A stretch of DNA of 21,553 nucleotides, taken from positions 1 through 21,553 of the forward strand of contig CAZGWV010000059.1 of assembly GCA_964529555.1 (NCBI GenBank), written 5' to 3'. Of the stretch, positions 13,500 through 21,502 are shown piece by piece (positions within the stretch are counted from its first letter, which is position 1; every line of letters begins with the position of its first letter). Under the pieces are notes generated by a model. That model saw nothing but the letters and a program-made list of their open reading frames with translations. It had not been told where the DNA came from and did no database searches. The position numbers and the translations under genes are program-made. The stretch is from UBA7672 sp964529555 (GTDB taxonomy: Bacteria > Pseudomonadota > Alphaproteobacteria > Caulobacterales > Hyphomonadaceae).

Positions 13500-14891
13500 A
13501 TGAAGAACGCTTGGTTTGAGTGGGGGGTGGGTGCGGCTGCTGCTGTGCTCGTGGGGACTGGTCTGGTCTATGCGGGCGTAAGCACGCGAACTGTCGAGGC
13601 GGCGCCGGCCAATGGCGAACCTGATCCACGCGAACTGATCGCATCCTACACCAGCGCCGTCGATGCCGGCGGACCATCCAGCGAAATGAAGCGCGTCTCC
13701 GTACTGCGCAACGAAACTCTCTCCTCCGTTCTCGATCGTCTTGGCGCGCCTCGCGCCGAAGCCAACAGCGCGGTCCATGCCGCAAGTCAGCTGCTCGATC
13801 TTCGCGGCATGCGGCCCGGCGATGATGTAACCGCCTGGCTCGAAACCGAGGAAGATGGCGATGTGCGCCTCGTCGGCATTTCGCTGCGCCCGGAAGCGGA
13901 TCGCCAGATCCTGGTGTCGCGCGCCGTTGACGGGTCGTGGTCCTCGCACGAACTGATGGCGAAGCTGACGCCCGGCATCAACTACGTTGCAGCCGACGTC
14001 GATCAGTCGATCTATCAGACCGCCACAGCGCTCGGCGCGGGCGACCAGCAGGTTGTCGATTTCGCCGACATCTTCGGCTATGACATCGACTTCCAGCGCG
14101 AGGTTCACACCGGCGACCGTTTCGGCATGCTCTACGAAACATTCGAAGACGAGCGCGGCACGCCCGTCAAATCGGGCGTCGTGCTGATGGCCGAGATGGA
14201 CGGCGCGAGCCTGACCAAAACCTTCTATCGCTATACGCCGTCCGACGATGGCGTGGTCGATTATTTCGACACGACCGGCAAGAGCGCCAAGCGCTTCCTG
14301 ATGAAGACGCCGATCAACGGCGCGCGTCTTTCGTCAGGCTTCGGCAATCGCCGTCACCCGATCCTCGGCTACACCAAGTTGCACAAGGGCACGGACTTCG
14401 CGGCCCCCACCGGCACGCCGATCTACGCGGCGGGCAATGGCAAGATCGTCAGCTACGGTCCGTTCTCAACCTATGGCAACTACGCCAAGATCGAGCACGC
14501 CAACGGCTATACGACCGCTTACGCGCACATGAGCCGTTACGCCAAAGGGCTCAAGCGCGGCAGCTATGTGAAGCAAGGCCAGATCATCGGCTATGTCGGC
14601 TCGACCGGCGCATCCACTGGCCCGCACCTTCACTACGAGGTCTATGTCAACAACAAACCCGTCAACGCGATGACGCTGAAACTCCCGACCGGCCGCACGC
14701 TTGAGGGCGAGCAGCTGGCGGCGTTCATGGCCGAGCGCGCGCGGATCGAGGCGCTGCGCGATGGCGAACTGGCGCAGCAGCAGCTTGCCGCTGCCGCACC
14801 GGCCCAACAGCCGCGCAACACTGCGGGCTATGCTTCGGTCCCGGTTGCAGCCTCTGCGCCCGCCGAAACGCGCGAAACCGCGCCGAACTAG
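13500..14891 (+). CDS. M23/LytM-family zinc endopeptidase, membrane-anchored
   Basis: A 463-residue murein hydrolase candidate. An N-terminal hydrophobic helix (about 8-28) anchors it, so it acts in the periplasm on peptidoglycan cross-links. Residues about 60-150 form an OapA/LysM-like region (LRNETLSSVLDRLG, GMRPGDDVTAWLE), and 180-270 the usual MepM-type middle domain (DFADIFGYDIDFQREVHTGD). The catalytic domain holds SSGFGNRRHPILGYTKLHKG with zinc ligands His295 and Asp299 (HxxxD), YAHMS and the HLH motif His376/His378. All metal and catalytic residues are present, so it is probably active. A low-complexity Ala/Gln/Pro tail follows about residue 400. An in-frame TTG at 13461 exists, but GGAG stands 5 nt before the ATG at 13500. 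It is divergent from ydbH. Confidence 0.93.
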   Translation: MKNAWFEWGVGAAAAVLVGTGLVYAGVSTRTVEAAPANGEPDPRELIASYTSAVDAGGPSSEMKRVSVLRNETLSSVLDRLGAPRAEANSAVHAASQLLDLRGMRPGDDVTAWLETEEDGDVRLVGISLRPEADRQILVSRAVDGSWSSHELMAKLTPGINYVAADVDQSIYQTATALGAGDQQVVDFADIFGYDIDFQREVHTGDRFGMLYETFEDERGTPVKSGVVLMAEMDGASLTKTFYRYTPSDDGVVDYFDTTGKSAKRFLMKTPINGARLSSGFGNRRHPILGYTKLHKGTDFAAPTGTPIYAAGNGKIVSYGPFSTYGNYAKIEHANGYTTAYAHMSRYAKGLKRGSYVKQGQIIGYVGSTGASTGPHLHYEVYVNNKPVNAMTLKLPTGRTLEGEQLAAFMAERARIEALRDGELAQQQLAAAAPAQQPRNTAGYASVPVAASAPAETRETAPN

Positions 14892-14982
14892 GCGCTTTCC
14901 GAGCCGACCGCAGACACGCGCTTGTCCGACCGGCTAAGTTTGCGCTACGCCTCGGCTATCCGCTCTTCCACTGGGGGCATCC

Positions 14983-15483
14983 ATGACGCTCAAGCTCGTT
15001 TCAGTCGCCGCACTCGCTCTTGCGATGTCTGCCTGCGCAAGCAACCCGCCACCGCGCGATCTCGGACGCCTGGCCTTCATGGTCGGCTGCTGGACGTCGC
15101 CCCTGCCCGCCAAGGCCGGCGAAAACATGAACCTCGAAGTCTGGTCCCCGTCCGAAAACGGGCTGATGTTCGGTTATGCCACCACGGTGAAGGACGGCGC
15201 CCTCGTTACGTGGGAACAATCGCGCATCGATCTCAAGAATCCGCGCGCGACCTACACGGCCTCGCCCGAAGGCCAGCGCGCCGTCGTGTTCGTCGAAGCT
15301 CCACAGCCGCCGCCAGCCGAAGGCGCGCAGGCGGCCCTGCCCTCGATCACGTTCGAGAATGGCGACCACGACTATCCGCAGCGCATCCGCTACTTCCGCA
15401 CCGGGACAGGCCTTTCGGCTGCGATCTCGAAGCTCGATGGCTCGCGACCGTTCAGCTATAGCTGGGTTCCCTGCAAGTACTAA
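14983..15483 (+). CDS. DUF6265-type lipoprotein
   Basis: A 166-residue lipoprotein: the signal peptide MTLKLVSVAALALAMSAC ends in a lipobox with Cys18. The mature domain fits the DUF6265 pattern I know from proteobacteria: LAFMVGCWTSP near the start, EVWSPSENGLMFGYATTVKDG, then the region of EQSRIDL, and FENGDHDYPQRIRYFR (family: F-E-N-x-x-H-D-F-P-Q-R-I-x-Y). A lipocalin-like beta-barrel is plausible, but no function is established. A GGGGG stretch serves as ribosome site before the ATG. The 91-bp gap from the peptidase gene shows no hairpin, so the two may share a transcript. Its stop lies 10 nt from the stop of the opposite M28-like gene. Confidence 0.8.
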   Translation: MTLKLVSVAALALAMSACASNPPPRDLGRLAFMVGCWTSPLPAKAGENMNLEVWSPSENGLMFGYATTVKDGALVTWEQSRIDLKNPRATYTASPEGQRAVVFVEAPQPPPAEGAQAALPSITFENGDHDYPQRIRYFRTGTGLSAAISKLDGSRPFSYSWVPCKY

Positions 15484-15493
15484 CCTGCAGGAA

Positions 15494-16810
15494 CTAGAGC
15501 GACTTCAGCTTCGCGGCGATCACCTCGGCAACAGCGCGCACGATTGGCTCCATGATCGCAGGCGTGGTGCTGTCTGCGCCATCGATAGGTGTATGGAAAT
15601 GCGCGTTGCCGCCCCAGAAGCCCGCGCCTGACGGGTATCCCTCTTCCAGTACGAGACGGTACTCGCCCAGCGCCTTGGTCACATCCGCCGGCATGGGCGC
15701 TCCGATGACGGGATGGCCGGCGAAGGATCTCTCGATCAGCGGCGTCAGATCGGGCGTCGCCATCAGCGAGCGGATGAGATTGGGTGCGTCCTTCGCGACG
15801 AGGCCGCCGGGCGTCTCATCATACGCCCGCGCGCCGAAGCTTGCTCCCAGATGCCACCACAGCGCGGTCTCTGCCGGTTCCGGCGCCTGATTGTCGTGGA
15901 AAATGTGCGCCCCGTGGTCGGTCCATTCGTGGCCGCTGGTGGCGACGAAGAGCCAGCGCACCGGCAGGTTCTGCTTGATCGCCCACTCTGCCAGCGCGCG
16001 CGACATGGCGATGCCCGGCCCACGCTCGCCGCCGCAGGTGAACCAGCCGCTCTGGGGCGTCGAGACGATCACCCACGGCCCCTCTGCGCCATAGCGCGCG
16101 ATAGTGTTGCGGCCGACGCGCGTGCCGCCCGGACCCGTGACGGTCAGCGTCACGTCCTGGCCGATATCGGCTATGCCGTCGAGTTGTGGCTTCAGCTTGT
16201 CGCCAAGCTGCAGCACCGGAATGCCAAGCGTCATGGCGATCGGCGTATTGATCGCGACGACTTCACCCGTAGGCCCCGACATCGCCGCAACGGCGCCGAT
16301 GGCGCCTGCAGCCGCTGCCTGCTGGAATGCCACGCGATAAGGCCCGCCCAGCGTCAGCCCGCTTGGGTCGCGCGGCATATGCATATACGCAATCTTGCCT
16401 TTCACATCGGCAGGCGACGCAGCATTCCAGCGCACGAGCTTGCCCGTGACGCCAGCATCCGGCGTGAAGGACAGCGGAGGCTGCGCAAAGCCATCGAACA
16501 CCGCGCCGCCCGCAGTCAGGCGCGCGACAGTGGTGTCGGCGTTGGGCGCTTCCACATCGGTTTGCTCGATCTCGTAACCAAGCTGCCGCCAGTGATTGGC
16601 GAGCCAGTCCGAGGTTGCGCGGTCGCCCGCGCTGCCCGTGCGATGCGTCCCGAAGCCCACATAGGCCTCGACATCCGCCATTAGCCGCGCGCCGGAGAAC
16701 GGATCGTCGCTCGCCGCCGCAACCGCCAGTTTCTCGCCAGCCGGAGCGGCAGGACCGCAACCAGCCAGCGCCAGAGCGCCGGCGCCCGCCATCAGTTCAC
16801 GCCTGTTCAT
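15494..16810 (-). CDS. M28-like PA-domain lipoprotein with altered metal site
   Basis: From the Met at 16810 the protein has 438 residues. It begins MNRRELMAGAGALALAGC, a twin-arginine-like signal with lipobox Cys18. An N-terminal M28 scaffold (GFGTHRTGSAGDRATSDWL, 53-70) is interrupted by a PA-like insert (about 120-230), and the rest of the fold follows: VIVSTPQSGW, VRWLFVATSGHEW, LWWHLG and HFHTPID. Compared with M28 aminopeptidases, the first metal motif H-x-D is replaced by T251-P-Q, the bridging Asp by Glu262 (or nearby), the Glu-Glu pair by His294-Glu295, and the next Asp by His320; the last His406 is kept. It may bind metal differently or be non-catalytic. Start alternatives are ATG 16822 and GTG 16828, the latter 5 nt after AAAGGAG; GGAG also lies 6 nt before 16810. 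Confidence 0.78.
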   Translation of the reverse strand: MNRRELMAGAGALALAGCGPAAPAGEKLAVAAASDDPFSGARLMADVEAYVGFGTHRTGSAGDRATSDWLANHWRQLGYEIEQTDVEAPNADTTVARLTAGGAVFDGFAQPPLSFTPDAGVTGKLVRWNAASPADVKGKIAYMHMPRDPSGLTLGGPYRVAFQQAAAAGAIGAVAAMSGPTGEVVAINTPIAMTLGIPVLQLGDKLKPQLDGIADIGQDVTLTVTGPGGTRVGRNTIARYGAEGPWVIVSTPQSGWFTCGGERGPGIAMSRALAEWAIKQNLPVRWLFVATSGHEWTDHGAHIFHDNQAPEPAETALWWHLGASFGARAYDETPGGLVAKDAPNLIRSLMATPDLTPLIERSFAGHPVIGAPMPADVTKALGEYRLVLEEGYPSGAGFWGGNAHFHTPIDGADSTTPAIMEPIVRAVAEVIAAKLKSL

Positions 16811-16877
16811 GCTGAGCTCCATTCGCACGCCTGCTCCTTTGTTGAGGACCCGGCGTGCGAATGCAAGCTTCGCGGCG

Positions 16878-18917
16878 CTACTTCGCGGCGATTGCCTGTC
16901 GCATCTCGATGGCCTTGGCGGCAGGTTTGCCCGTTACTTCGGCCATATGGTCGAACTCACACGCGATCTCGCCGAGCCCCTGCGTTGCAGATCGCACCTC
17001 GACGATAAGATCGTGCAACTCGTCCTCCGGCATGAAGGCCCGGATGGAATCCCAGCCGAACCATCCATCGCGCGGCTCGAAGCCGAGTATCTGACCTCGC
17101 CGCATCGGCACAATCGCCGTGATACGCGCCATCTGTTCCGTAGGCGTGTGGATCGTGACGGCATGGACCGGCTCGAGCAGCACGGACTCGCACGCCTGCA
17201 ACGCAGCCGACGCGCCGATCCGCGCCGCAGTACGGAACGCGATCTCCGAACTATCGACCGCGTGATACGATCCATCGAGCAATGTCGCCTCCACATCGAC
17301 CACGGGGAAGCCGAGCGGCCCCTTCGTGAGCGCGTCACGGACCCCCTCTTCCACCGCTCCGAAATACTGCCTCGGCACGACGCCGCCATGGATTTTCTGA
17401 TCGAAGACCAGGCCCGCGCCGCGCTGTCCGGGCCGGATTTCCAGCACGACATCGCCGAACTGACCGTGGCCGCCCGATTGCTTCTTGTGCTTGCCGCGTT
17501 GCGTGGACGTCTTGCGGATCGTCTCGCGATAAGCGGTTTCCGGGCGCCGCGAGTCGACCGAAACGCCAAACTTCCGCTTCAGACGATCCAGCGCGACGCG
17601 CAGGTGCATTTCACCTTGCCCGCCCAACCGGAATTCGCGCGTGACCGCATCCGGCCCGAAAGTCAGCGCGCCATCCTCGTCCACCAGTCGCGCCATGGCG
17701 GCCGCGAGTTTCACATCGTCAGCGCGGTTCTGCGTTTCGATTGCGAGCGAATAGGCCGGCGCACGTTTGGGCGGCGAGATCGTCGCGCGGCGGGCGACGC
17801 CATCGAACGAGATCAAGTCGCCCCGCATCGCCCGGTCGAGCCGGCCAAGGCACACCACGTCACCCGGCCCGGCCTTGTCGATCTTCGCCTGCGACTCGCC
17901 ATGAACCGAAAAGATGCCCGCGATCCTCTCCGACGATCCATCGGCGAGCGTGACCTGATCGCCGTCCTTCACTTCGCCCGACAGCACGCGCACCATCGTT
18001 TGCCGCCCCGCCTGCCCGGCATGGCGCGTGCGGATGACACTGGCCGACGCGCCATCGGCGCCCAGTCGCGCTTTCGCCGCACTGATCGGAGGTGTTTCGT
18101 GGCGCAGCGCCTTCAGCAGCCTGCGCACGCCCGAGCCATTCTCCGCCGAGCCCAGGAACACCGGCACGATCTGCATGCGGCCCAACTCATTCGCCAGATC
18201 GGACATTACGCGATCGCGCTCGGGCTCGTGCTCGTTGATCAGCTCTTCCATCAGACGGTCGTCGAAATCGGCCATCTGCTCCAGCATGCGATAGCGCGCT
18301 TCCGCCTCGCGCTCGCGCTCATCCGCTGGAATCTCGATCGGCTGCGAAGGCCTGCCGGCGTCATAGGCGTAGGCTCGCTCCAGCGCGAGATCGATGTAAC
18401 CAAGCGCGCCCGCGCCGTTCCAGATAGGTATTTGCCGTGCGACCAGCGGCTCAAGACTGTAAGGCTGAATCGCGGCGACCAGTTCACGCACGCGGCCGCG
18501 CGCCTTGTCGATCTTGTTGATGAAGATGCAGTGCGGCGCCTGAAGTTCGCCCAGCCTTCGCAGGATCGGCTGCAGAAGGCTCGCTCGCGCCGGATCGGGA
18601 TCGGCGACCACGACCGTCAGATCGACAGCAGGAAGCACCGTGTCCGCTTCCCCGGCGAAGTCCACCGAACCCGGACAATCGAGTACGACGAAACGGTCGC
18701 CCATATAGTCGAAGCCGGCCACGTTGAGTTCCGTCGACAGCCCCCGCGCTCGTGCTTCCTCCGTTGCATCGCCAACGGATGTGCCCTGCGCAACCGAACC
18801 TCGTCGTGGCAGACGCCCGGATGCGTTCAGCATGGCTTCGAGCAGCGTTGTTTTTCCGGCGCCGCTGGGTCCGCTCAAGGCGACCGCTCGCACGGTCGCC
18901 GCCTTTCCTCCGCTCAT
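16878..18917 (-). CDS. Elongation factor G-like translational GTPase (EF-G paralogue)
   Basis: A 679-residue protein with the five-domain EF-G layout. G1 is GPSGAGKTT (Lys22), unlike GHVDxGKT of canonical EF-G. G2 reads RGLSTELNV; G3 is DCPGSVDF, where EF-G has DTPGHVDF; G4 is NKIDKA. Domain II follows (about 295-385), then domain III with GQGEMHLRVALDRLKRKFG, domain IV with KKQSGGHGQFGDVVLEI, and a C-terminal domain V with PMRRGQILGFEPRDGW. Relatives in alphaproteobacteria are annotated as EF-G or EF-G-like; their role is not established and this is unlikely to be the main translocase. The catalytic His of G3 is Ser here. The start is ATG 18917 with AAGGAG 6 nt upstream; an in-frame GTG at 18932 lies inside that context. 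It stands alone between oppositely acting genes. Confidence 0.88.
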   Translation of the reverse strand: MSGGKAATVRAVALSGPSGAGKTTLLEAMLNASGRLPRRGSVAQGTSVGDATEEARARGLSTELNVAGFDYMGDRFVVLDCPGSVDFAGEADTVLPAVDLTVVVADPDPARASLLQPILRRLGELQAPHCIFINKIDKARGRVRELVAAIQPYSLEPLVARQIPIWNGAGALGYIDLALERAYAYDAGRPSQPIEIPADEREREAEARYRMLEQMADFDDRLMEELINEHEPERDRVMSDLANELGRMQIVPVFLGSAENGSGVRRLLKALRHETPPISAAKARLGADGASASVIRTRHAGQAGRQTMVRVLSGEVKDGDQVTLADGSSERIAGIFSVHGESQAKIDKAGPGDVVCLGRLDRAMRGDLISFDGVARRATISPPKRAPAYSLAIETQNRADDVKLAAAMARLVDEDGALTFGPDAVTREFRLGGQGEMHLRVALDRLKRKFGVSVDSRRPETAYRETIRKTSTQRGKHKKQSGGHGQFGDVVLEIRPGQRGAGLVFDQKIHGGVVPRQYFGAVEEGVRDALTKGPLGFPVVDVEATLLDGSYHAVDSSEIAFRTAARIGASAALQACESVLLEPVHAVTIHTPTEQMARITAIVPMRRGQILGFEPRDGWFGWDSIRAFMPEDELHDLIVEVRSATQGLGEIACEFDHMAEVTGKPAAKAIEMRQAIAAK

Positions 18918-19191
18918 GACGTTCTCCTTCACACGATGGGGTGAAGGGCCGCGGGCCGGTCCTTGGTGGACGCGGAAGAGTCACGCCGAATAAGAGCCGT
19001 ACCCACGGCCCGGACTCCGGCATCGTGCGCCCCGAATACAGGCGGATCAATACGCCGGCGTCGTGGTTCCATCGAAAAAGTGATGACCTGTCGTGGCGGC
19101 GCCTGACGCATGCGCCCGTTGATAACGCAACGAAGCTCTGAAACCTTCATGCCCAAGCGGCTCGAAGACACCGCACGACGAGGAGGGAACC
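18918..19191. other. Divergent intergenic region, EF-G-like / secreted protein
   Basis: 274 bp between divergent start codons. Firm sites are AAGGAG at 18924-18929 (minus strand, for the EF-G-like gene) and GAGGAGGGA just before the ATG at 19192 (plus strand). Promoters for both genes should lie here, yet I cannot place a -35/-10 pair with confidence. I see no strong hairpin, no repeat and no coding signal that outcompetes the spacer reading. Confidence 0.4.
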
Positions 19192-20226
19192 ATGCGCCTG
19201 CGCCATCTGGCACTGACCATGATCCTGTGCGGCGCGACATCGCCCGGCGCATTTGCGCAATCGTCACCCGACTACAAGCCTCCGCGCACAAGCTGGGGCG
19301 TTCCCGATCTCGGCGGCTTCTGGACGAACACCTCGCTCACGACGATGCAGCGACCTGCAGGCGCCGACAGTCTCGTGCTCGACGAAGCGGCTGCTGATCG
19401 CCTGGCGAGGCGCAATGTGTATTCGGCTGCCGCGCGCGAGGAAGAAGGCGCATCGGCCCTGGACGAGGTGTCATCGCAACAATTCCTGTCCGACGGAAAC
19501 GCCTCGCGCGCCTACAACCGCTTCTGGATGGACCCCGGCCAGAGCTATGCGCAGGTGAAGGGTCAATACCGCTCCTCCTGGATCACCTCGCCGAGCGACG
19601 GCCGCATTCCGTATTCCGAGGCGGGTATCCAGGCGAACATGCGCACCGGCGGGTTCGACAATTTCGAGATCCGCCCGCTCGCCGAACGCTGCATTATGAG
19701 CTTCACCGGCGGCGCAGGCCCGGTGATGAACAACGGCATGTACAACAACACCTACCAGATCGTGCAGACGCCCGGCGCGGTGATGATCCTGACCGAGATG
19801 GTGCATGATGTTCGCGTCATTCCCATCGGCGGCCGGCATGGCCCGAAGGAAATCCCGAGATGGGGCGGCGATTCAGTCGGCTGGTATGAAGGCGACACGC
19901 TGGTCGTCGAAACGATCAACTCCCACCCCAGGCAGCGCTCCTACATCTCGACCGCCGGTAAAGTCACCGAGCGCTATACCCGCTGGTCGGAGACCGAGAT
20001 CTTCTACGAGTTCCGCGTCGAGGACCCCATCCTTTATAAGGAGCCATGGGGCGGAGAGATGGCGCTGCGCGTCTCGACCGAGCCGCTCTACGAGTACGCC
20101 TGCCACGAGGGCAACCACGCCCTGCCCGGCATCCTGGCGGGCGCCCGACAACTCGAGCGTGAGGGCCGCCCGCATCCAGAAGAGCTTCCCATATTCGCCG
20201 GTGTTGACACATCGGACGGCGAGTAG
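19192..20226 (+). CDS. Secreted protein of unknown function (YACHEGN-motif family)
   Basis: A 344-residue exported protein. The signal peptide ends at AFA (about residue 22), giving a periplasmic or extracellular mature protein starting near QSSPDY. Visible blocks include TSWGVPDLGGFWTN (about 33-46), IRPLAERCIM with Cys167, GGDSVGWYEGDTLVVETINS, DPILYKEPWGGEMAL and EYACHEGNHALPGILAGAR with Cys304. I have seen similar segments in many uncharacterised proteins of sphingomonads and acidobacteria, but know no function. Cys167 and Cys304 are the only cysteines in the mature protein and could form a disulfide. GAGGAGGGA directly precedes the ATG, an unusually strong ribosome site for this window. 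It converges on the dioxygenase gene with 30 nt between stops. Confidence 0.8.
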   Translation: MRLRHLALTMILCGATSPGAFAQSSPDYKPPRTSWGVPDLGGFWTNTSLTTMQRPAGADSLVLDEAAADRLARRNVYSAAAREEEGASALDEVSSQQFLSDGNASRAYNRFWMDPGQSYAQVKGQYRSSWITSPSDGRIPYSEAGIQANMRTGGFDNFEIRPLAERCIMSFTGGAGPVMNNGMYNNTYQIVQTPGAVMILTEMVHDVRVIPIGGRHGPKEIPRWGGDSVGWYEGDTLVVETINSHPRQRSYISTAGKVTERYTRWSETEIFYEFRVEDPILYKEPWGGEMALRVSTEPLYEYACHEGNHALPGILAGARQLEREGRPHPEELPIFAGVDTSDGE

Positions 20227-20256
20227 CCCGCACATCGGTGCGACACAGCCAACCGC

Positions 20257-21237
20257 TCAGCTCACGTCCGCAGCTAGATTCGGAAACACCTTGCCGACCT
20301 TGGCCAACAGGTAATCGCCATACGTCCCTTCAAACGCATGGACATTGGCCCGATCCCACCGCTCGCCGCTGTCGTCTTGCGCGTGGCTGCCCGGCAACGG
20401 CTCGATGCGCGCCTCGAAGCCAGGATCGAAGAAGAACGGAAACGAAAGCCGCGAGCGCCCGCTGACATTCAGCACGCGATGCGGCGTCGAGCGATAGGCG
20501 CCGCCCGTCAGCCGGTCGAGCATGTCGCCGATATTGCACACCAGCGCGCCGGGAATGGGCGGCGCCGAAATCCATCCGTGCGGCGTCTTCACTTCAAGCC
20601 CGCCATTGTCGTCCTGCGCCAGCAGCGTCAGCAGGCCATAGTCCGTATGCTCGCCCACGCCCCAGCCTTCCCCGGCATGTGAAGCGGGATAGTGAAAGAT
20701 GCGGAACAGCATCGTCGGCCGCGCCGTATACGCATCGCGGAAGTATTGCGCATCAAGCCCAAGGCTGAGAGCGATGCCTTCCATGATCGCATGCGCCGTG
20801 CGCTCGGCTCCATGCATGAACCCATCGATGGCGCCTCGCAGTTCGGGAATCGCTGCCGGATAAAGATTGGCGCCATGCAAGGGCAGCCGCGCCGCAACAC
20901 GCGGATCGTCCAGCCCCAGATTCTCCCCGAGATAGAGCCCTTCCTTGATATCCGGCTCGCCGGACGTCAGTTCGCCGCCGACCGGAAAGAAACCGCGCCA
21001 CGCCCGCCCGCCGCGCGCCATGGCGATCTTCATCTTCTCCGCCTCAGGCAACGCAAAGAAACGCCGGCTCTCCTTGTCGATCCGAGCCAGCGTCGCCGCC
21101 GATATCGCGTGACCCGACGCATAGAAGAACCCCAGCGACCGGCACGCGGCGCCAATCCGCTCCGCCGTCTCGGCCCGCGCCGCAGCATTGTCCTCCAACA
21201 GGGGCGAGATATCGATGATGGGTAGCGGCTCGCTCAT
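20257..21237 (-). CDS. 2-oxoglutarate/Fe(II)-dependent dioxygenase, isopenicillin N synthase family
   Basis: A 326-residue cytoplasmic non-haem iron oxygenase. The N-terminal DIOX_N part opens with LPIIDISPLL and includes RSLGFFYASGHAI, FFALPEAEKMKIA and GYLGEN-like EGLYLGEN. The jelly-roll core shows the full facial triad: His197 and Asp199 in GEHTDYG, His253 in STPHRV, plus the 2-oxoglutarate-binding Arg263-x-Ser265 in RSRLSFPFFFDP. The oxygenase is therefore probably active; the substrate cannot be told from sequence. The frame continues upstream to 21387, but homology starts at MSEPLPIID, so ATG 21237 is chosen; its ribosome site (GTGGGG) is weak. It stands alone between the secreted protein gene and tRNA-Arg. 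Confidence 0.9.
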   Translation of the reverse strand: MSEPLPIIDISPLLEDNAAARAETAERIGAACRSLGFFYASGHAISAATLARIDKESRRFFALPEAEKMKIAMARGGRAWRGFFPVGGELTSGEPDIKEGLYLGENLGLDDPRVAARLPLHGANLYPAAIPELRGAIDGFMHGAERTAHAIMEGIALSLGLDAQYFRDAYTARPTMLFRIFHYPASHAGEGWGVGEHTDYGLLTLLAQDDNGGLEVKTPHGWISAPPIPGALVCNIGDMLDRLTGGAYRSTPHRVLNVSGRSRLSFPFFFDPGFEARIEPLPGSHAQDDSGERWDRANVHAFEGTYGDYLLAKVGKVFPNLAADVS

Positions 21238-21502
21238 GGCCCCACTCTGCGGCCAGCCATGCCACTGCTCAAGCAAGCCTCCGGCAGCCCGTCCCTCAAG
21301 AAAACCTGGCAGGAAGCTGTTCTTCTGGACGCTCGAAAGGCCCCCGAACCAAACATCGCCCGTTACCCCCCGCCCCCGGCGCGCCATCCAGCCTCATCCC
21401 GGAAACCCATATTTTTCAACGATTCACCCGGCGAAAAGCCCTCGCGCCAATGCCCTTGCGCCCGCCCCCGCCCGCATATACAACCCCGCCTCCATACAGG
21501 CC
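21238..21502. other. Spacer between dioxygenase and tRNA-Arg
   Basis: 265 bp without a supported gene. The right part is very C-rich on the plus strand. It should contain the minus-strand promoter of the dioxygenase gene, which I cannot place, and the tRNA promoter listed separately. No hairpin or repeat of note. Confidence 0.4.
21456..21482 (+). promoter_or_regulatory. Possible promoter of tRNA-Arg
   Basis: TTGCGC (21456-21461) as -35 and TATACA (21477-21482) as -10, with a 15-nt spacer, slightly short of the usual 16-18. The tRNA begins 20 nt after the -10. The TATACA lies in otherwise very GC-rich DNA, which makes it stand out. No experimental support. Confidence 0.4.

Noticed and set aside
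13346..13501. N-terminal extension of ydbH by 52 residues.
   Set aside because: The added residues are not typical of an inner-membrane anchor and the extension would overlap the start of the divergent peptidase gene; MTEEKLEIPKK followed by the basic stretch and helix is the natural start.
15484..15493. CCTGCAGG palindrome between the DUF6265-type and M28-like genes as a bidirectional terminator.
   Set aside because: It is an 8-bp palindrome without loop or T-tract, too short to act as a terminator.
16809..18944. A 711-residue open frame on the plus strand across the EF-G-like gene.
   Set aside because: It mirrors the minus-strand gene and is rich in Arg, His and Asp without any domain pattern. 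Long antisense frames are expected with strong GC3 bias.
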